From NCBI GenBank assembly GCA_018398585.1, contig JAGTTD010000008.1, forward strand, positions 2,430,501 through 2,494,500: a stretch of DNA of 64,000 nucleotides, in the 5' to 3' direction. Shown piece after piece: positions 31,735 to 44,771 of the stretch. The notes under the pieces are model-generated. The model saw only the letters and a list, made by a program, of their open reading frames with translations, made no database searches and was not told the origin of the DNA. Origin of the DNA: Simmondsia chinensis. Taxonomy: Eukaryota; Streptophyta; Magnoliopsida; Caryophyllales; Simmondsiaceae. A program made the translations under genes and the position numbers. Positions within the stretch are counted from its first letter, which is position 1. Every line of letters starts with the position of its first letter.

Positions 31735-34306
31735 TCAACCGAATGAGCTTGGCGTGCTTGGAGATGCAAAAAAATTTGAGGGTTCACCGTCACCTGATCT
31801 CGATTCATCTCTACCCTGTATAGACAACACAATAATAACATTACTTATGTACAAAATATCAATCTACCAGTTTACTATCACATAAATCAATAACAATGAG
31901 CACATGAAATCATTTATCGGAACCCGTCAACCCTCAAGTGTCCACAATCCCTTTTGGAAGGGAAGTAGGAGTAGATAGAGGGAGGCCTAGGTTGTGCTGC
32001 ATCTCATGACTTCCATATCATGTGATTGCCACCTATTTAGCTTGCCCTCCATTCTCATTTCTATCTAGTATGTGCTTGAAGCAAATGAAGAGTCTGCAAC
32101 ATCTTAAGGCGACAATATAGCACATGAGATTCCACTCTCTGCCACATCTTGCAAAGCACAACACACATGATTCAAATTATATCTTGTTGTCTAAAGTTAG
32201 GCTATTCCTCACATAGGAAAAATTGAAAGAGGATTATCAATGAAGATATTAGAGAAAAGATTTAGTAGAAGAAGTGTCAAAACATCCAAAAATCAAACCA
32301 TCTTATCAAGCAGCAAGACAAGCATATCTGATCCAAAATTTTGCTTCACATGGTAAATTCATATATTTTCCCAAAAGTACCAACCCCAATGTCGCCTTTT
32401 GTCTCAATCATTCACATCATCAATTTTATTATTTACAAAGGATTAGAAAGGCAATTATTTGCATTATAGTACAAACAAATACAAATTAAATAGATTATCT
32501 TACCGGATCAGCAACCGCAGTAATAATTGCTCGACCTTTTGCTATTATTTCATATGATGCTTGGCCGGAAGAAACAACATCATAGATGGGTAGGAGCCTT
32601 CTCATTTGCTGCTTTACATTGGCCAATTCTATTTTCATATTTTGTAATTCGACATGATCACCGGTACGGTCGAGTCCCTTTTTCTTTAGTTCACCCCTGA
32701 CTCCGTATATATCACTCCTCTTCACGCCAAATCCATAGCCTACCGCTCGATAGCCTGAATTTTCCTGTTCATATATTAGCCCTGTAAATACTTCCTCCTC
32801 GATTTCTGATCGAGGTTTAGAAGAAGATCCAAGTCGAGCCTCAACTATTTGTCTAGCTGTATCCTACAAAGAAGAGAAAAAGACATTAAATACATTTAAA
32901 TTAAAAGAAATGTGAGATAATAATAAAACCCACCATAAATTCTTGTGAAACCGTGTTCTCAAAAAAGCCACCACTTTTTCTGGTATGACTTTCCTGGTAA
33001 AACTCTATACTGGTGGGCTTCCTCCCTTTGTTAATTTCCTACAATCAACACGTCAACATAAGTCTTAACTAATTTAACAGGTAGAGAGTAATAATACACT
33101 AAACATATACTGAAGTCCTTACAAAACTATCTCTTTTATTCGCATAACTTGTTGAACAAGTCGTGTGAAACTGATTCTGCTTGGCACGTGCTTCTTTGCC
33201 GCATTTACTCTTCTCCTGACATTGGAAATCAACATCAATCCAAGAAAAACTTTACATTCAAAATCAATATTAATCTGCTTCCCCCTTTTTGACCAATCAA
33301 AAATTACTTAAAAAGAAATTGTTTTACCTTGCCTTGTGGAGAAAACCAAAAATATACCAAAGTTATCCATTGGTCACGATTAACTCCTCGTGGCACTGCT
33401 GCAATAATTTCAGCCTCAGTTTTTTTCCCTTGGCAATATTGCGCTTTCAAACTCGTCTTATAACCCCTCCACATTTTGCCAAGATGCTATAGTATTGATT
33501 TATCAATCAATACATCACTGGGCATTGAAAATTTTTCCTAAAACATAAAATCCAACAATAATATCACAAAAAGGCAAGGGAATAATAAGAAGGCATAAAG
33601 CAGTAGTTGTACTAGTAAGAGAGCAACCACATTTCAGTGTTATATCCAAATTTCACTCGAACAGTAAAATTTGATAGAAGAACCTATTGCCAATTATACT
33701 ATTGAATTAAATTAACATAATTAAGAGTATAAAACCTTAATTAATACAATGATAAAGTTCAAAAACTTCAGACATACATATTATATCATATATATAAAGT
33801 AAACTTCAGACATAAATAATACTTACTCGAATAACCTTAATAGCTTCTGCTTTGTATTGGTCATTCATCGTACGCCAATCTCTTACTCCGAGCGGACAAA
33901 ACCATCCCGTTTTTGCAACCTCTCCAATAAACCGGATCAACAAATCGCCACCCTTTCTAATTGGTTGGCGTAGGTCGTTGAACCGCACAATAATTCTTAC
34001 ACCTTCAGGAAGATGCCATACTTCCTTAACTGGTATCGTCCTTAAGGTACTCAAGTTACCTTGGCCATCTATTAACGATTAAGATATACTATTACTTTTC
34101 TAATTGATTGAAAAATTATTACCATAATTAATGCTATAAAATTGAAAACATTTACCGATAAGTTGAAGTAGCTCCCTCTCATCAAATGGCACGTCAGTGG
34201 ACCAAACACCAGCTTCCCTCACTGGTCCCTCTGCTTGAGATGTTGACGGTCTTGGCTGACTGTCATCACGTCCTTCATGTTCCGGTGTTACTGTTGAGGA
34301 TTGCAC
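31735..34306 (-). pseudogene. TNPA-like protein gene of the CACTA element (broken)
   Basis: Belongs to the plant En/Spm second-gene family (Ptta/En_Spm type), which binds the transposon ends. Seven exons can be traced with GT/AG borders: about 34306-34156, 34068-33827, 33537-33328, 33215-33123, 33038-32934, 32862-32504 and 31815-31735 (stop TGA). Recognisable parts: RFNDLRQPIRKGGDLLIRFI, LGKMWRGYKTSLK, VPRGVNRDQWITLVYFWFS, NKGRKPTSIEFYQESH, and a final coiled region VELQNMKIELANVKQQMRRL. Exon 3 has an in-frame TAG at 33489-33487 just before the LGKMW block, and no good ATG was found for exon 1. Both point to an inactive gene, unless splicing avoids the stop. Confidence 0.75.
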
Positions 34307-34597
34307 TGATTTGCCACTTCTAACAAAACCTCCTCATTGTGAATCTACGCTTTTCTAAAAATAAAAGAATTAGTAGATGTATAATAGAACTTACAAAAAT
34401 AAAATGAGAAGCAAATATGTTCCGTAAAATAAATAATTAATAATGAAACAAAGTTCATGGACAAAATAAAACAACACGTACAAAAGAAAACTAACATACA
34501 TAGACAAAATGAAACAACACGTACAAAAGAAAACTAACATACATGGACAAAATGAAACAACACGTAACATTATTTCACAACTCTAAAAAAACAAAGA

Positions 34598-37500
34598 TCA
34601 AATCTCGCCTAGATCATACAAGTCCCTACGTTTAGTCTTAATGACATGATACCATCCCTTTTGCATCTCATCTTGAATATAGAAAACTTGCTTTGCTTGA
34701 GATGAGATGACAAATGGATCATCTTTCAACAATCGACCCGTATGCATCAACTTAGAGAAGTTCACACAAGCACCATCATTTCTAAATGTTCTTAAGCCCC
34801 TATTTATATCTACCCAATCACAACGAAAAATGACAACTTTATAACTCCCATAATAGTCTAGTTCATATATGTCTATCAATTTGCCATAGTAAACTTGTCC
34901 ATCAGCTACGACCATGACCCCAGAATTTTGTGTCCTCATATAGCGTTCACGATCTTCTGTATGAAACTTGTATCTATTAAGGACAAAGCCCTTCATTCTT
35001 TTAGCATACTGATTTAGCCCACCAGCTAAAGCCCTTCTCAATCGGCCTTCTTCGGTAGTTGCATCAATTTTGTGCACCTTAATAGAATAAAATGTAGTAT
35101 CAAAATTAATGGTGAATATATAATATCAACTTCAACATCGAATAAAATATACTAACCTGGTTTTGAAGCCACTCAGAAAACTCTTCAACAATCCACTGAT
35201 TTTCTAATGTTGCATTAGATCGACCTCTATGAAAATATGCTCGTCGTTTTTCACTTAAAAATCCACTATAATAAGGAAATTATTAGCAGGTTGAACAAAA
35301 ATAGTTAATATTGACAAAGTTGTTTCTATTAACACTTACTCACGAAGTTCCTTGCTTTCATCTAGCTGAAGTAGCACATAACGATTCGCTTGTTCCTGAC
35401 TTCTCATATCAAGGCGAACAATTTTCTCTTTTCCAATTGCACGACCCCCAGACTTTAACAAGTGTTTACCCATACTTGAACCATTATCATCATTTCTTTT
35501 AGGTCTATTAAAAATGGTCGTAGCACCTTCTAAGTATCTAGAACAAAATGTAATAGTCTCCTCCATGATGTAGCCTTCAGCAATGGACCCTTCTGGCCGC
35601 GCCTGGTTACTTACGTATGCTTTCAAATGGGATAAATACCTTTATTACATAAATATAAATAACACGCGAGATCAATTACTGGATGCCAAATATGAGAGAT
35701 AAAAGTAAATGAAGCATTATCGGCTAACCTTTCAATCGGATACATCCATCTATAGTGAACAGGCCCACCAAGCTTAGCCTCCTCTACTAAATGAATTAGT
35801 AGATGAACCATGACTGTGAAAAATGTAGGTAGAAATTCCATCTCCATCTCACAAAGTGTAAGAATAATGTTCGATTGTTGAAGATCGAGCATATTTGGGT
35901 CGAGGGTCGTAGAACACAAGTATTTGAAAAAGGAAGACAAGTCTGAAAGCAACTCAATGACTTGTGTGGCATTGGATGCTCGTAAAGCTACAGGAAGAAT
36001 ATCTTACATAAGAACATGGTTGTCATGACTCTTAAGGTTTAAGAGTTTTCTTTGTTTCAACTTCACACATCTAGAGATGTTAGATCCATATCCATCTGGG
36101 ACCCTAAGTTTCTGTAGAACTCTTAGAAACCGTTCTTTATCATTTGAAGACATATAGTAAGAAGCTGTAGGCATGTACGGATCTCTATTAGGACGAGGTT
36201 GTAGCCAAAGATGTGGCTTTATGTTCCTTTCTTCAAGGGCCCTTCTTGCCTTTTCATCATCTCTAGTCTTTCTCTCCATATGTAATAGCGTCCCTAGAAC
36301 ATTATCACACACATTTTTCTCTATGTGCATGACATATAGATTGTGTCGAAGGAGATTGTACTCCCAATATGGCAAGTCAAAAAATATGCTTTTTTTCTTC
36401 CAAAGCACTTCCTCATTGTCCACTCTTTCTATTGAACTGTCTATGTGGTGCCTTCCTCTTTTCTTCTTACTAGTCTTTTGGGTTTTTCCGTACTTGTAAC
36501 GAACTTGTTCTTGTGCTTTCAAGATATCAGTCCCTGATGCCGGAGTAGGAGCACAAGCATATTCCATTGTCCCATCAAACAATTGACTCTGAGATCGAAA
36601 AGGGTGATTATTAGGTAACCATTTACGGTGTCCATTATAGCAAATCTTGCCCCCAAACTTATAAGAATGTGTATGTTCAGTGCAATAAGGACAAGCTGTG
36701 TAGCCCTTTGTACTCCAACCAGACAACATAGCATATGCAGGAAAGTTATTGATAGTCCACATTATAGCCCCTTGCATCCTAAAGTTTTGTCCACTATAGG
36801 CATCATATGCATCAATACCTTCCCATAACAATTTCAACTCATGCAGCAATGGTTGTAGGTACACATCAATGTCAAGTCCAGGGCCCGATTTCCCAGGAAT
36901 AATCGAAGAAAGAATGAATGATGATTGCTTCATACATAGCCATGGGGGCAAGTTGTACGGGATCAACACCACTGGCCATGTACTATAAGTAGTGTTCATA
37001 AGACGGCGGATTGAAGCCGTCACTAGCAAGACCAAGCCTAACACTACGAGGATCTGAAGAAAACTCCGGATACCGAGCATCAAATGCCCTCCAAGCTAAG
37101 CCATATGCAGGATGCCTTAATTTCCCATCCTTCAAACGGTCTATCTCATGCCATCTCATATCTTCGGCTGTTTTAGATGACATGTATAATCTTTTGAGCC
37201 TTGAAATCAAAGAAAAATACCGCATAACCTTAGCGGGCTCTCCTTTCTTGGTTGACATGGTTTCATCACTACAACTGTCATCTTCCTTACCCTTAACTGT
37301 CTTCCATCTTGAGGTACCGCATGTATGACAACTCTCTTTTTCAGACATTTCACCCCAATACAACATACAATTATTTGGACAAGCATGAATCTTTTCATAT
37401 CCAAGACCCAACTCATTGATCATTTTCTGAGCTTCATAATAAGATGATGGAAATACCATAATTTGGGGAAATGCATCAATAAGAAGTCTTAGCAACATCG

Positions 37501-38068
37501 TGAAGGACTCAGCGGACCAACTATGCATACATTTCAAGTGAAACAAGTGCAAAAGAAATGACAATTTGGAGAATGCGCTACAGCCTGGATATAGTTCTTC
37601 ATTAGAAGCTTCTAATATCTTTTTATACTTGGCTTTCTCCTCAGGAGATTGGTTGGGTTGTTCAAGAGGAACTTGGTCCGACCAATCATGTTCATCAGAC
37701 AAATGGGGTTGACTTGTGGAGGGAGGAATATCAACTCCGATACTTTCTCGTAGTAATCCACCAATATCATCTCGACCTATGGCCCTTCCCTCATTATTAT
37801 TGGTAGATGTTTGACTATTGCATCTCAATTGTTGAACAATATCTTCTTTTCCATGAAAAATCCATTTCTTATACTTTGGCCAAAAACCCTTAAAAAGGAT
37901 ATGATATTCCACATCTTCTAATGAGAACCATTTGGCTACTTTGCATTTATTACATGGACATCGAGTTTTTCCTTCTATAAGGTTTTCTTTAGCCAACTTA
38001 ATGAATTTAATGACACCATCAATATAAGCTTGACTAATCCTTGGTTGCGTGATCCAACTCGTATCCAT
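34598..38068 (-). pseudogene. TNPD-like transposase gene of the CACTA element (broken)
   Basis: Transposase family tnp2. Starts MDTSWITQPRISQAYIDGV. Order of parts: the transposase-associated domain with a cysteine pair motif (CPCNKC, residues about 42-47); the tnp2 core (ACPNNCMLYW, CHTCGTSRWK, GLASDGFNP, TYSTWPVVLIPYNLPPW, MWTINNFPAYAMLSGWSTKG, FFDLPYWEYNLLRHN, MHIEKNVCDNVLGTLLH); a DUF4218-like part (EEAKLGGPVHYRWMYPIER, ARPEGSIAEGYIMEE); and a DUF4216-like end to a stop at 34598. The reading frame shifts near 37010, between GFNP and the STWPVV block, consistent with a 2-base loss. An in-frame TAA follows NHVLM at 36006-36004. Introns at 35728-35640, 35339-35266 and 35156-35078 keep GT/AG ends. 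Confidence 0.88.
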
Positions 38069-38890
38069 ATCTCTAAATATTAAGTAGTACAATCAAATTA
38101 CCTAAAAATTAAAAAAAGATAGAGTTTATAAGACAAATATTTAATCAACCAATCAAAATATATACAAATACAAAAACAAATAATTAATGGGACTTATGAG
38201 AAGTTAGAAATTAAAGTAAGATACATGAGTTCCTTATAATCAATTTTAATCCTCTACTGTGAAGGATCCATCTAAACAAGGGATATAGTAACAAAGTTTT
38301 ATTTTTCCAAATTTAAAAATTATGAAATCGATATCTAATCTCCCTGACATTAACAAATTGAACTCACAAGCGCCACCAACACATAATTTTAAACATCAAT
38401 CAAATACAGTAACACAAGAATTTCGTCAAAACAACAATCTTTTGTATTAATCAATTCAAATGATGAGATGCAACGATAGAATCATTCGAACCATAGCATT
38501 AAGGATGCGCATGAAACAGGGGAAAGTGTGAAACGGCGATAATACAAAACTATAATAAAACTACTTTAACCAACTCAAATGATATAACACTTGTAGAAGA
38601 ATAAGCAGTCCAATAAAAATAAAAACCGAAACTAGGGCAAGGACATCACATATTAATAGCAAAGCAAGAGCAACTGTGAAATCGGAAGGTAAGGGTGAGA
38701 GACGAACGCCGGCGGCGACGGTGAGAGGCGACGCGGTTGGAAATCGGGTGGTGAGGGTGAGAGACGAACGTGCTTTGCGAGGGTGAGGGTGAGAGACGAG
38801 GGTTAGGGTTTGCGGGAAGTGAGGATAAGAGACGACGGCGAGAGCGCGAGCAAATGAGGGTTAGGGTTTGTTGGGGGTATATATACCCGA

Positions 38891-39101
38891 CGAGATTCTC
38901 GGCGCTTATAAGCGCCGATATTTTTTGCATCATTTAAAATCACCGAGATTCTCGGCGATTATAAACGCCGATATTTTTTGTGTCGTTTAAAATCGCCGAG
39001 ATTCTCGGCGCTTATAAACGCCGATATTTTTTGCGTCGTTTAAAATCGCCGAGAATTTTCGACGCTTTGTCTCGACCCATTTAAAAGCCGAGATTTCTCG
39101 A
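38891..39101. repeat. CACTA right subterminal array, 53-bp units
   Basis: Four tandem units start CGAGATTCTCGGCG at 38891, 38944, 38997 and CGAGAATTTTCG near 39049. Each unit holds two palindromes, CCGAGATTCTCGG and GGCG(C)TTATAA(A/G)CGCC, followed by a T-rich spacer ATATTTTTTG. The GC-rich stretch 38640-38880, with GAGGGTGAGAGACGA repeated several times, is probably the TNPD promoter and leader. Confidence 0.85.
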
Positions 39102-39520
39102 CGTTTGTATAAACGCCTATAATTATGCGCCGAGAATTGCCCTTTTTTGTTGTAGTGGTCTATATACTTTGTCCATTGTGTCAATTTCGTCCTTGTACTT
39201 TTACTTGTGTTAATTTAATCCCTGAACAATTCAAAATGTGTCAATTTAGTCCTTTGGTCAAGTTTAAGTTAAGTTAATGACATAATTTTGAGTGAAAAAA
39301 TTACGTTAGATTCAAGTAACTTATAATAAATTTCTCCATTTACCCAATTTAACCCAACTCATGGCCAAACCATTAAAAATTAGCATAAACTTTCTCTAAG
39401 GACCAAATTGACACATTTTAAATCATACAGGAATTAAATTAACACAAATTATAGTACAATGACTAAATTAATATAATACACAAAGTATAGGAACTTTTGA
39501 TATAAATAACCCTATAAATT

Positions 39521-40559
39521 ATTAGGAATTACATCGATCATGAACAGAAAGTATGTTACATTTTTTTTAAATACAAATAGAGCTCCTTCTAGGGCGCTTC
39601 ATAAACACAAAGTCAATAAAGGGGCAGATCTAAAGTTTGAATTAATTACAAGTTTAATTTGACATTTTATTTTTTATATCACATTTATTAGATTCCACAG
39701 TATATTTTCATGTATATAAACAGTTGTCCTAAAATATATATAAATAAATAAATAACATTAATATTAAGATGTAGGAGACAATAGCCATGCACATTTATGG
39801 AATCTATTGGTGGCAAAGGAGGACTACATACATGGGGCCGGACATGACTCCAAACAATCTAAGCACCTGCTTGAGGCTCCAAAATTTAAGGATCCCAAAT
39901 TTTAGAAGATTGTATTTTTAAAGTCTTAGTTCTTAATATTAATAAGCTTTAATATTACAGTTTTTAGAATTTTATTACATATAAAGGACTCCATTTGAAA
40001 TGTCCGCTTGGGACCTGAAAATGTCAGGACCGGCTCTATATATACATATACATATATACGTGGAAGCTAATATATTTTAGGGTAATTTATGCTATTAGTC
40101 ACTGTATATCTCTTTGGTACTTTCTAAAAACCGAAATAAAAAGGTAAAGAAAAATAAAAATGTAGATATTCAAGCTGTAGATTTGGTTATAAAAAGTAAT
40201 TCATTTAATATTATAATGTAGATTTTCAAGCTGTAGTTAGTAATACTAAGACAATTCAAGCCAATTTTGTCTCTTCGTGTTTTGTCTGGATCCCGAGTTC
40301 TTGTAACTCGGTGGCTCTTTACATGGCTAAGAATCATCTTAAGAGTAAGTGTTCTCATTTCTGATGAGGTGATATCCCTAATGATGTATTGTCTTGTTAA
40401 GAACAAGACAGTTCTTTAGCTACGTAATGTGTTCGGGCTTTGTATTGCAAAAAAAAAGGGCTTCTGTTCTAAATAGGAGCATAATTCATAGGGATGAACC
40501 TATTAATTAGAATCATACGAACGGAAAGGAAATCAAGTTGTTTCACTGAGTATAGAGGT
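39521..40559. other. Intergenic, nothing recognised
   Basis: AT-rich with short accidental reading frames. GCTTGGGACCTGAAAATGTC near 40000 recurs in diverged form near 43850 (GTCGGACATTTTCGGAGC), suggesting an old repeat. No gene. Confidence 0.45.
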
Positions 40560-40936
40560 CATTAGTAGCTTTGTGGAACGTAAGGGCGTTATTGATGTGC
40601 CTTTTGCTGGGCAGCAGTTCTCTTGTTCGAGGGGCAACTCCACGAGTGTTATTAATCATGCTTGGCCTGTGTTCTGTTCTGGTTTGTATTTTTGTCGGAT
40701 GGAGCCGTGTGAGATTTGGGTGTGTTTGCTGCTTCTTTAGTCCCAACTTTAACTACCTTAGCTCCAGTACTAATTCTGTTTTATAGTTGGCTCTGTCTCG
40801 TTTTTGTATGTGTCTTTTTTTTTCTTTTTCTGTCTCTCTTTTTTTTTTTGCTTTTGCCATCTCGTGCAGTCTTTGGGTCCTCTTTTATAGAATGCCTGAT
40901 TGTGTATTGCAATCTTTTCACTATTTATCAAAAAAA
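40560..40936 (+). mobile_element. L1-type 3' end with longer upstream part
   Basis: The final part reads CTTTGGGTCCTCTTTTATAG, TGTGTATTGCAATC, TTTATCAAAAAAAC. The 230 bases before it are GT-rich and unlike the other copies. A second copy with a different upstream part lies at about 41400-41681 (GGTCTCTCTGTGAGATGTCA, AGTTATCAAAAAAAA). Confidence 0.5.
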
Positions 40937-41689
40937 CAGGGGTGAACATAATTCCTAAGTGTTTTGACAAATGCAAAGAGGAGCTAACTTGTAGAAAAGG
41001 AGAAATAAGATATCATATAGTGTAATATATATAATCATATCTGGTACACCCACAATACATATATTTTTGGGATTTATTTAAATATTATTTATTATTTTTA
41101 TTAATTAAAAAAAAAAAAAAGAAAACTAGAGAGAGAGAGAGAGAAAAGGGGCAGGAATCTAGGGGCATGGGGGACCCAAGAGAGGGACAGGGGGGTGCTG
41201 GGCAACCCACCAACAGGTAATGTGAACGAAGACTCACTGCCCCATTTCTATCCTCTTAGCCCCCCCCTGCTACATCCCTACAAAAAAATTAAAAAAATAA
41301 AAAATAAAAAATTATATCACTCGGGTATTCTGATAGTTTATGTATTTTTCGTTTGGGTACTTTTACTTTATAATATGTATAATGAGATATCACGAGGTAG
41401 CTTAATGGGTTTGTCAGCTTGCTGTTCCTGAATTTCTTAAGGCTCCAGTGATGGGCTTTTTGCTTTTAGGTATGGACTACTTGTGGGCATACATTATGGT
41501 GGGGTCTTGGGTGTTTGGTGTGTGCGTTTTTGTGGCTCTGGGTGTAGTGAGTTAGTATTTTGGATTTGTTTAGGTGTTTATTGTTATTTTCCTTTTCTCT
41601 GCACTTTGTGCGTTTCTTAGGTCTCTCTGTGAGATGTCAGGTTTTGTATTGTGAGTTTTCCTTGCTAGTTATCAAAAAAAATGAGATAT

Positions 41690-43200
41690 CACTACGTTTG
41701 AATGTTTCGTTTTTTATTGAACTCTTGATTCGAATATTAGAATATGATGGTTAGTGTTAGCTTGACAAAAATAGAGGCTTCGGAACGACGATGTTGTGAT
41801 AGAGTGAAGCATATGCCTAAAACTCCTAGTTAATTAAACTACTGTTAACCAAAATCAAATAGAAATGAACTAGAAAGTATTTATACATTCTTTGCTAAGT
41901 ATGAAGAGAGAGAATTGTCTCGGGAATACATAGTATTTTCCAAAGAAGAAAGACAACAGAAGTATGAGCTCCTCGAATCCAAAACCTAATTGCACATCAT
42001 GATCAAAGGCGAGCAAGTATGGTGCCTAACTTTGATGATGGTCTGCGACAGATTGACTCCATACGAGAGAGTAAATGGGTTTGCTAGTATAGTAGATCCG
42101 AAACTATTAATAGCCGTGGTAGTCAATCTGTGGTGATCAACTAGAAAAATGAATCAATGTTAAGGAGAAGAATTAGTGCAACATGGCTTGGATCAAATGG
42201 TAGTTGATGAGATCAATCTGGACGGGTTCTTCAAACAATGGTGAATAGGGATACCAGGGCACCCGACTAGGGCTTGAACCAAGTAATACCCCACAATTGT
42301 ATATTATGTAGGATGCGTACCCAATCAGAAATATGGAATATCAGGTCGTTTACAGAGCCCCAAATTGCACTAATGATGATGAAGAATGACATTAGCGAAG
42401 CTTTCTTAGCTGAGCCTTAATGAAAGGGAATTGTCACTGCTGAACAAAGTCCCTCAAATTATTTAGGCACATGAAGGAGATTCCCTACTGTTACATAATA
42501 GCGGTCTAATGGAGTTATACGGTCCTACAAGTAATAAAAATATGCTTGCATGTTTTATTGCTATTGCAGCAAAATGAACATAAAATCTGGTTAGTTTCAA
42601 ATATTCCGACTCTTGCAGAATAGGTATACAACCCCCATGAGGGATGGGCTTGCCAATGGTGTCCTCTCTTGAGTGGGATAGCGTGGATGTTCTTGTATTC
42701 TAGGGAAGAGGCGTGAAAGTTTAGAAAGCAAAATTAGGTTGTGTCTCTAAGGAGATGTCTCTATCACTATGAAGAAGGCAACCAAGTTGAATAACGAGAA
42801 TCGATCTCAGTTCTTGTAAGTTGGTGTTGTTTATTGTGGTCTGCCTTAGGTGTTTTATTCTTTTGTGACCTGGTCATTTAAGTATTAGGGTAGCTCATTT
42901 TTGTTGTATTTTGGTTCTTTGAATCATGATGATGATCGAGAGTTGCAAGCAAATTGCTACCTTGAATATTTGGTATTTCCCTTGTTTGTTTTCGAACCAT
43001 ACCCTGTACTATTGCATTTTCTCGGGTTTGTATACAAATTATTGAGAAAATATACATATTTTAGAAGAAAAGTTTGAACTCATGGTGTTAGTTGATCCAT
43101 TGCTATTTGTTTTGTTCTTGGCGGGCAATTTGATTTTCGGATGTAGGGTTTTTTGTTTTATTTTTCCCTTTTGTATGTATTTTGTGTCTATTAAAGTTTT
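41690..43200. other. Intergenic, unassigned
   Basis: No gene or transposon end was recognised from 41690 to 42890. Bases about 42950-43060 resemble a distant non-LTR 3' end (CTATTGCATTTTCTCGGG, then AAATTATTGAGAAAA). Confidence 0.4.
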
Positions 43201-43204
43201 TTTT

Positions 43205-43660
43205 TAGAGCTGAAAAAATGTGACCCAACCTAATGACTCAACCCATTTGACCCGTTACCCGACCCGACCCTAACCCGAAAATTTTAAAATTTATTGCGAC
43301 CCGAACTTGGCTTGACCCTGTAAGACCCAACTCAAATTTGACCTGACCCGTAAAGACACGAAACCTTAACGAGACCCGGCCTATAACCTAAAATGATCCA
43401 AATAGAAATCCAAATTATCATTGAATCTAAATAATACGTTAACTATAGTCTTTTCGTTTTGTAGTCTTAGCTATGATTTTCAAGATTAAATAAATATATT
43501 ATCAAAATAAACTGATTAGTCAACCTAAAATCCAATCCAAGGTTAACCCAACCTGGGATTGGCCCAACCCGAGGATGACCTGACTCGAGATAAATCTAAC
43601 ATGACATTAACTGGACTCGGACCTGAACCCGAACCAACCCAACCGGATTGCTAGTTTTTT
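43205..43660. repeat. GACCCGA-rich repeat, probably an hAT-like MITE
   Basis: Many CGACCCGACCC, AACCCGAA and GACCTGACCC words. A T24 run follows at about 43650-43678. Similar to the minisatellite at 1850-2450 and the block at 56195-56766. Clean inverted ends were not found. Confidence 0.45.
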
Positions 43661-43689
43661 TTTTTTTTTTTTTTTTTCCTTCTCTCTCT

Positions 43690-44770
43690 TAATTATAAAA
43701 AAAATAAAAAATAAAAAATAAAAAATATGCATTGCTATTTAATTTCTTTAAGTGGTAAAATTGGATTGAGTCTTGTACAAGTGTTTTCTCTTGTCTTCCA
43801 ATCAAGCTGGTCTAATTTAGGAAGTTAAGTTTAATGTTCATTATCAGAGTCGGACATTTTCGGAGCTTAAAGCAAACATTTTAAATAGAATCGTATTATA
43901 TAACAATATAGATACTAATCAAATAAATTAACAAAATTTTAAATCATAAAACTTATTATTAACAGTTGATTATTAAACAACCACTACAAAAATAAAACAG
44001 AAGACATATCCAGAAAAAATAAAACAAAAAACTGTACATGTAATCGCCTTTGATGGCCCAAATAGTTACTTGGAGGTAATGTCCGACCTTAAGCATTGTA
44101 GTCATGAATTATTCGTTAGTCTAGATATATCATCACAAGTTTAAAGTTTATATCTCTCGTTTTTTAGTTTTAATCCATAACTTTTATTAAATATTGCTCC
44201 ATTAGTGTGAACGAGCCCTCACAAATTGCGTCACTATGTAACTAATGACAAGACATCTTACTGAGGACTTTTTTGGTGTCATTTTTTTTTATAATTTTGA
44301 TTTTTGAGAAATTAAGAATAAGATTTTTAAAACAATTTTTTATTTTTGAACTTTTAAATACTCATAGAACAAAAAATGAAATTTTAAAATCAAAATCAGA
44401 AAAAAATAATTTTAAAATATAGTTTTAATTAATAAAAAACTAAAAAAAAATACCTTAATCTTTTATTTTTCTTATCCTAAAGTTGGCAACAAAATATCAT
44501 ATCAAATGCCAAATCAATACCAACCAAGCAAGTATGAGAAACTCTAAAATTAGACCATTGATAGACATCATATTTACTATTCATGAATCAAACCAGAAAC
44601 ATATAGCTTATATCGATAATTAGTGACAAAGTCGCGATACAAAAAAAATGCTGCATAAAAACGAGATCTGATACGACCCATGTCAAGACGGGGATCAAAA
44701 CAATGAAAAAAGCAATAAAACAGAAAAAGAAAAAAGGATTATGAGACAGTCATAGGCAAAAATTGTTAAC
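43690..44770. other. Intergenic, AT-rich
   Basis: No gene. Bases about 44612-44760 look like a reverse-oriented non-LTR 3' end (ATCGATAATTAGTGACAAAG start). Confidence 0.4.
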
Positions 44771-44771
44771 A

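Larger units (their letters stand above)
31190..39157 (-). mobile_element. CACTA (En/Spm-type) DNA transposon, 7,968 bp
   Basis: Starts CACTACAACAAAAAAGGGT and ends with the inverted copy. The terminal inverted repeats agree at 30 of 31 positions (31190-31220 and 39127-39157). The 3-bp target duplication GTC lies at 31187-31189 and 39158-39160. Inside, both genes run on the minus strand: TNPD-like first (38068-34598), then TNPA-like (about 34306-31735), the usual En/Spm order. Subterminal palindromic repeats sit at both ends. The ends are intact but both genes carry stops or a frame break, so movement would need proteins supplied from another copy. A (CA)n(TA)n microsatellite lies at about 31460-31510. 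Confidence 0.95.
31169..39512. mobile_element. M1 MITE split by the CACTA element
   Basis: The left end CGGTTATTTATGTAAAAGGT is at 31169 and the right end TTGATATAAATAACCC finishes at 39512. The target duplication TATAAATT lies at 31161-31168 and 39513-39520. Only the first 21 and last 355 bases belong to the MITE; the rest is the CACTA element. The interrupted phrase resumes exactly after the GTC duplication. Confidence 0.85.

Noticed and set aside
34100..34306. TNPA exon 1 start codon at 34306
   Set aside because: The first codon there is GTG rather than ATG, and no in-frame ATG was found just upstream, so the true start is unknown and the boundary is only approximate.
38646..38933. Minus-strand 95-codon frame rich in Ser, Pro and Arg
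   Set aside because: It lies in the GC-rich leader and repeat region of the CACTA element and matches no known transposon protein.
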